Shown piece after piece: positions 53,310 through 54,439 of a DNA stretch of 54,439 nt (positions are counted from its first letter, which is position 1; each line of letters begins with the position of its first letter). The stretch is taken from assembly GCA_944324845.1 (NCBI GenBank), contig CALUXX010000009.1, forward strand, positions 1 to 54,439, in the 5' to 3' direction. Source of the DNA: Candidatus Gastranaerophilales bacterium. GTDB lineage: Bacteria; Cyanobacteriota; Vampirovibrionia; Gastranaerophilales; Gastranaerophilaceae. The translations under genes were made by a program, and so were the position numbers. The notes beneath the pieces were generated by a model. It was not told where the DNA came from and searched no databases. It saw only the letters and a list, made by a program, of their open reading frames with translations.

Positions 53310-53876
53310 TTAAGGAATTTCTTTTTCTACGATTTGCGGAATTTGAAGGATAATCATTTGTTCCATATAATCATCGTTTACTGATTTAATATCTTGGGCA
53401 ATTTTTGTTATTTCTTCTTTAGTATTAAATACATATTTTTTAGCAAACTTAAGAACGAGAGTGCCTTTTTTAGGATGTTTTTCGTACTTGCATATATTGT
53501 AAATGAAATAAGTTTGGTTATTTTGGATAATATTTTCTAAATAACTTATCACAGCAACATCTTGTTTTTTATTTTGTATAAATTTCAAAAGTAAGAGATT
53601 TTCTTTTTTTTCTATATCCACATCCTGTTCAGCGGCGAATTTAAGCGGGTTATTTATTTCGGGATAATACAGAATATCAATAGAACTTGTCCAAAAGTCT
53701 TTATTTTCGTTTTTTGTAAAATATTCATTTTTAATTATTTTAGGGCTGTTAGATAAATCAGTTGACTTTAAAGTGTAAATAAAATCATTAAAATGAACAT
53801 TTTCGGCATGAACATTTTGAGCAATAAGAAATCCGGTAAATAGTATAGAAATATATAATGGTAAAAGTTTTCGCAT
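53310..53876 (-). CDS. Secreted protein of unknown function
   Basis: 188 residues with a signal peptide: MRKLLP, hydrophobic core, and likely cleavage after V-H-A (residue 24). The mature part is Lys/Asn/Ile-rich with strand-type patterns ('FTKNENKDFWTSSIDILYYP', 'TYFIYNICKYEKHPKKGTLV') and a C-terminal helix ('DDYMEQMIILQIPQIVEKE'). One cysteine. A periplasmic location is likely. No recognised family. A GGAGA-type site precedes the ATG. It is convergent with glf, 25 bases apart. Confidence 0.6.
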   Translation of the reverse strand: MRKLLPLYISILFTGFLIAQNVHAENVHFNDFIYTLKSTDLSNSPKIIKNEYFTKNENKDFWTSSIDILYYPEINNPLKFAAEQDVDIEKKENLLLLKFIQNKKQDVAVISYLENIIQNNQTYFIYNICKYEKHPKKGTLVLKFAKKYVFNTKEEITKIAQDIKSVNDDYMEQMIILQIPQIVEKEIP

Positions 53877-54153
53877 AAGAAATCTCCGACAATAATAATT
53901 AAATCAGAAATTATGAAACTATAAAATAACCACCTGGGTAATATCATGAAGGTTAGATTATTCAAATAAAAAAATACATGAACCATGTAATAATTTTGAA
54001 AATTTTTTATAAATTTTAGAAAATTTTTCAAGAAAATATAGCCCAACTGTGTAATGCTAAAATTTTAACCAAGTCAAAAGTGTTGTTATTAGGGGATTTC
54101 AAAGAGTTATTAAATTTTATTAAAAAAAATAAAAAAAATATTGAACAAGGGGG

Positions 54154-54182
54154 TTGATTTTTAATTTTTTTTGATTTACTAT
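54154..54182 (+). promoter_or_regulatory. Candidate rRNA-type promoter P1
   Basis: TTGATT (54154-54159) and TACTAT (54177-54182), 17-base spacer, embedded in A/T tracts that could act as an UP element. Confidence 0.45.
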
Positions 54183-54252
54183 CAAAGACGTGCAAGGCGC
54201 ACATTAAAATTTTAAAAATATAAATAGCAAATTTAAAATTTTTAAAAACTAC

Positions 54253-54280
54253 TTGACAATGAAAATTGACGAAGTAAGAT
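54253..54280 (+). promoter_or_regulatory. Candidate rRNA-type promoter P2
   Basis: A perfect TTGACA (54253-54258) and TAAGAT (54275-54280), 16-base spacer, preceded by an A/T-only stretch of about 40 bases and followed by a G+C-rich transcribed region. Confidence 0.6.
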
Positions 54281-54439
54281 AAAGGAACTGGCGCGAGGGA
54301 AGCTGGTTTGAATGCCCCGATAGCGAAAGGAAGAATGGTCGCGTTGGCGGCGATAGAGAAGACCCGAACATTGAAAACAGAATAGCTGAAAACGAAAAAC
54401 TTGTTAATTTCGAAAAATGATTCAAAGACAAGAACGAAA

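Larger units (their letters stand above)
53877..54439. other. Gene-free end region with rRNA-operon-like leader
   Basis: No ORF of substance. The stretch is very AT-rich to 54240, with a small hairpin GTGC/GCAC (about 54189-54201). From about 54280 it turns G+C-rich and structured, ending with a boxA-like segment, GAACATTGAAAACAGAATAG (54366-54385). That mix of UP-like AT tracts, tandem promoters and a boxA resembles an rRNA operon leader, with the 16S gene presumably beyond the edge. Confidence 0.45.

Noticed and set aside
1-54439. CRISPR arrays, insertion sequences or prophage
   Set aside because: I saw no regularly spaced direct repeats, transposase, integrase or phage structural genes.

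Overview
The window is AT-rich bacterial DNA (roughly 30% G+C by eye), densely coded on both strands. Gene content, the style of its prepilin leaders, a zinc-type S14 and a family of small proteins sharing an N-terminal aromatic-glycine motif suggest a non-photosynthetic cyanobacterial relative (Vampirovibrionia/'Melainabacteria', Gastranaerophilales-like gut bacteria). This is inference; no rRNA gene is present to confirm it. The right end carries tandem promoters and a leader resembling an rRNA operon start.

Layout. 1-1600: an AsmA-like gene cut by the left edge and a small DUF4870-type membrane protein. 1649-8625: a surface-appendage locus of three paralogous minus-strand prepilins, each a type IV pilin N-terminus joined to a glycine-rich domain, and a divergent fourth prepilin with a different ectodomain. 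8679-14045: a giant protein of about 1788 residues with an N-terminal GNAT acetyltransferase domain, a long helical-repeat middle and an unrecognised C-terminal domain. 14184-19700: an accessory run of small plus-strand genes, including an L,D-transpeptidase-like gene with no ATG start, a JAB/JAMM-like protein, several unknown proteins with the N-terminal F-x-G-like motif, and a frameshifted pseudogene. 19713-26872: tRNA-Ser(GGA), a ferritin-like protein, tRNA-Arg(CCT), CCA-adding enzyme, RsmE, RqcH and AspRS. Neither tRNA encodes its CCA end, which fits the CCA enzyme nearby. 26940-32822: DUF3137 protein, an HExxH protein, a zinc ribbon, a 30-residue membrane microprotein followed by a candidate structured RNA, prephenate dehydratase and a phosphohexomutase.

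32910-40458 is a ribosomal protein operon in S10/spc order (rpsJ-rplC-rplD-rplW-rplB-rpsS-rplV-rpsC-rplP-rpmC-rpsQ-rplN-rplX-rplE-rpsN) with a strong promoter and a terminator directly after rpsN. rpsH, rplF and the rest of spc are not here. Many of its spacers are unusually long and hold distinct hairpins. 40553-50117: a second HExxH protein, a phosphoribosyltransferase-like protein, CysRS, an M14 carboxypeptidase/MpaA-like amidase, FtsY, three tandem 71-residue HTH-like paralogs, SerRS and further unknown proteins. 50272-53284: a GT8-DUF4422 glycosyltransferase and UDP-galactopyranose mutase, probably making a galactofuranose-containing glycan. 53310-54439: a secreted protein and the rRNA-like promoter region.

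Most novel: (1) the prepilin/glycine-rich-domain operon; (2) the N-terminal F-x-G-like motif shared by otherwise unrelated proteins; (3) the 30-residue membrane peptide beside a structured RNA; (4) the triplicated mini-HTH genes; (5) the structured spacers of the ribosomal operon.
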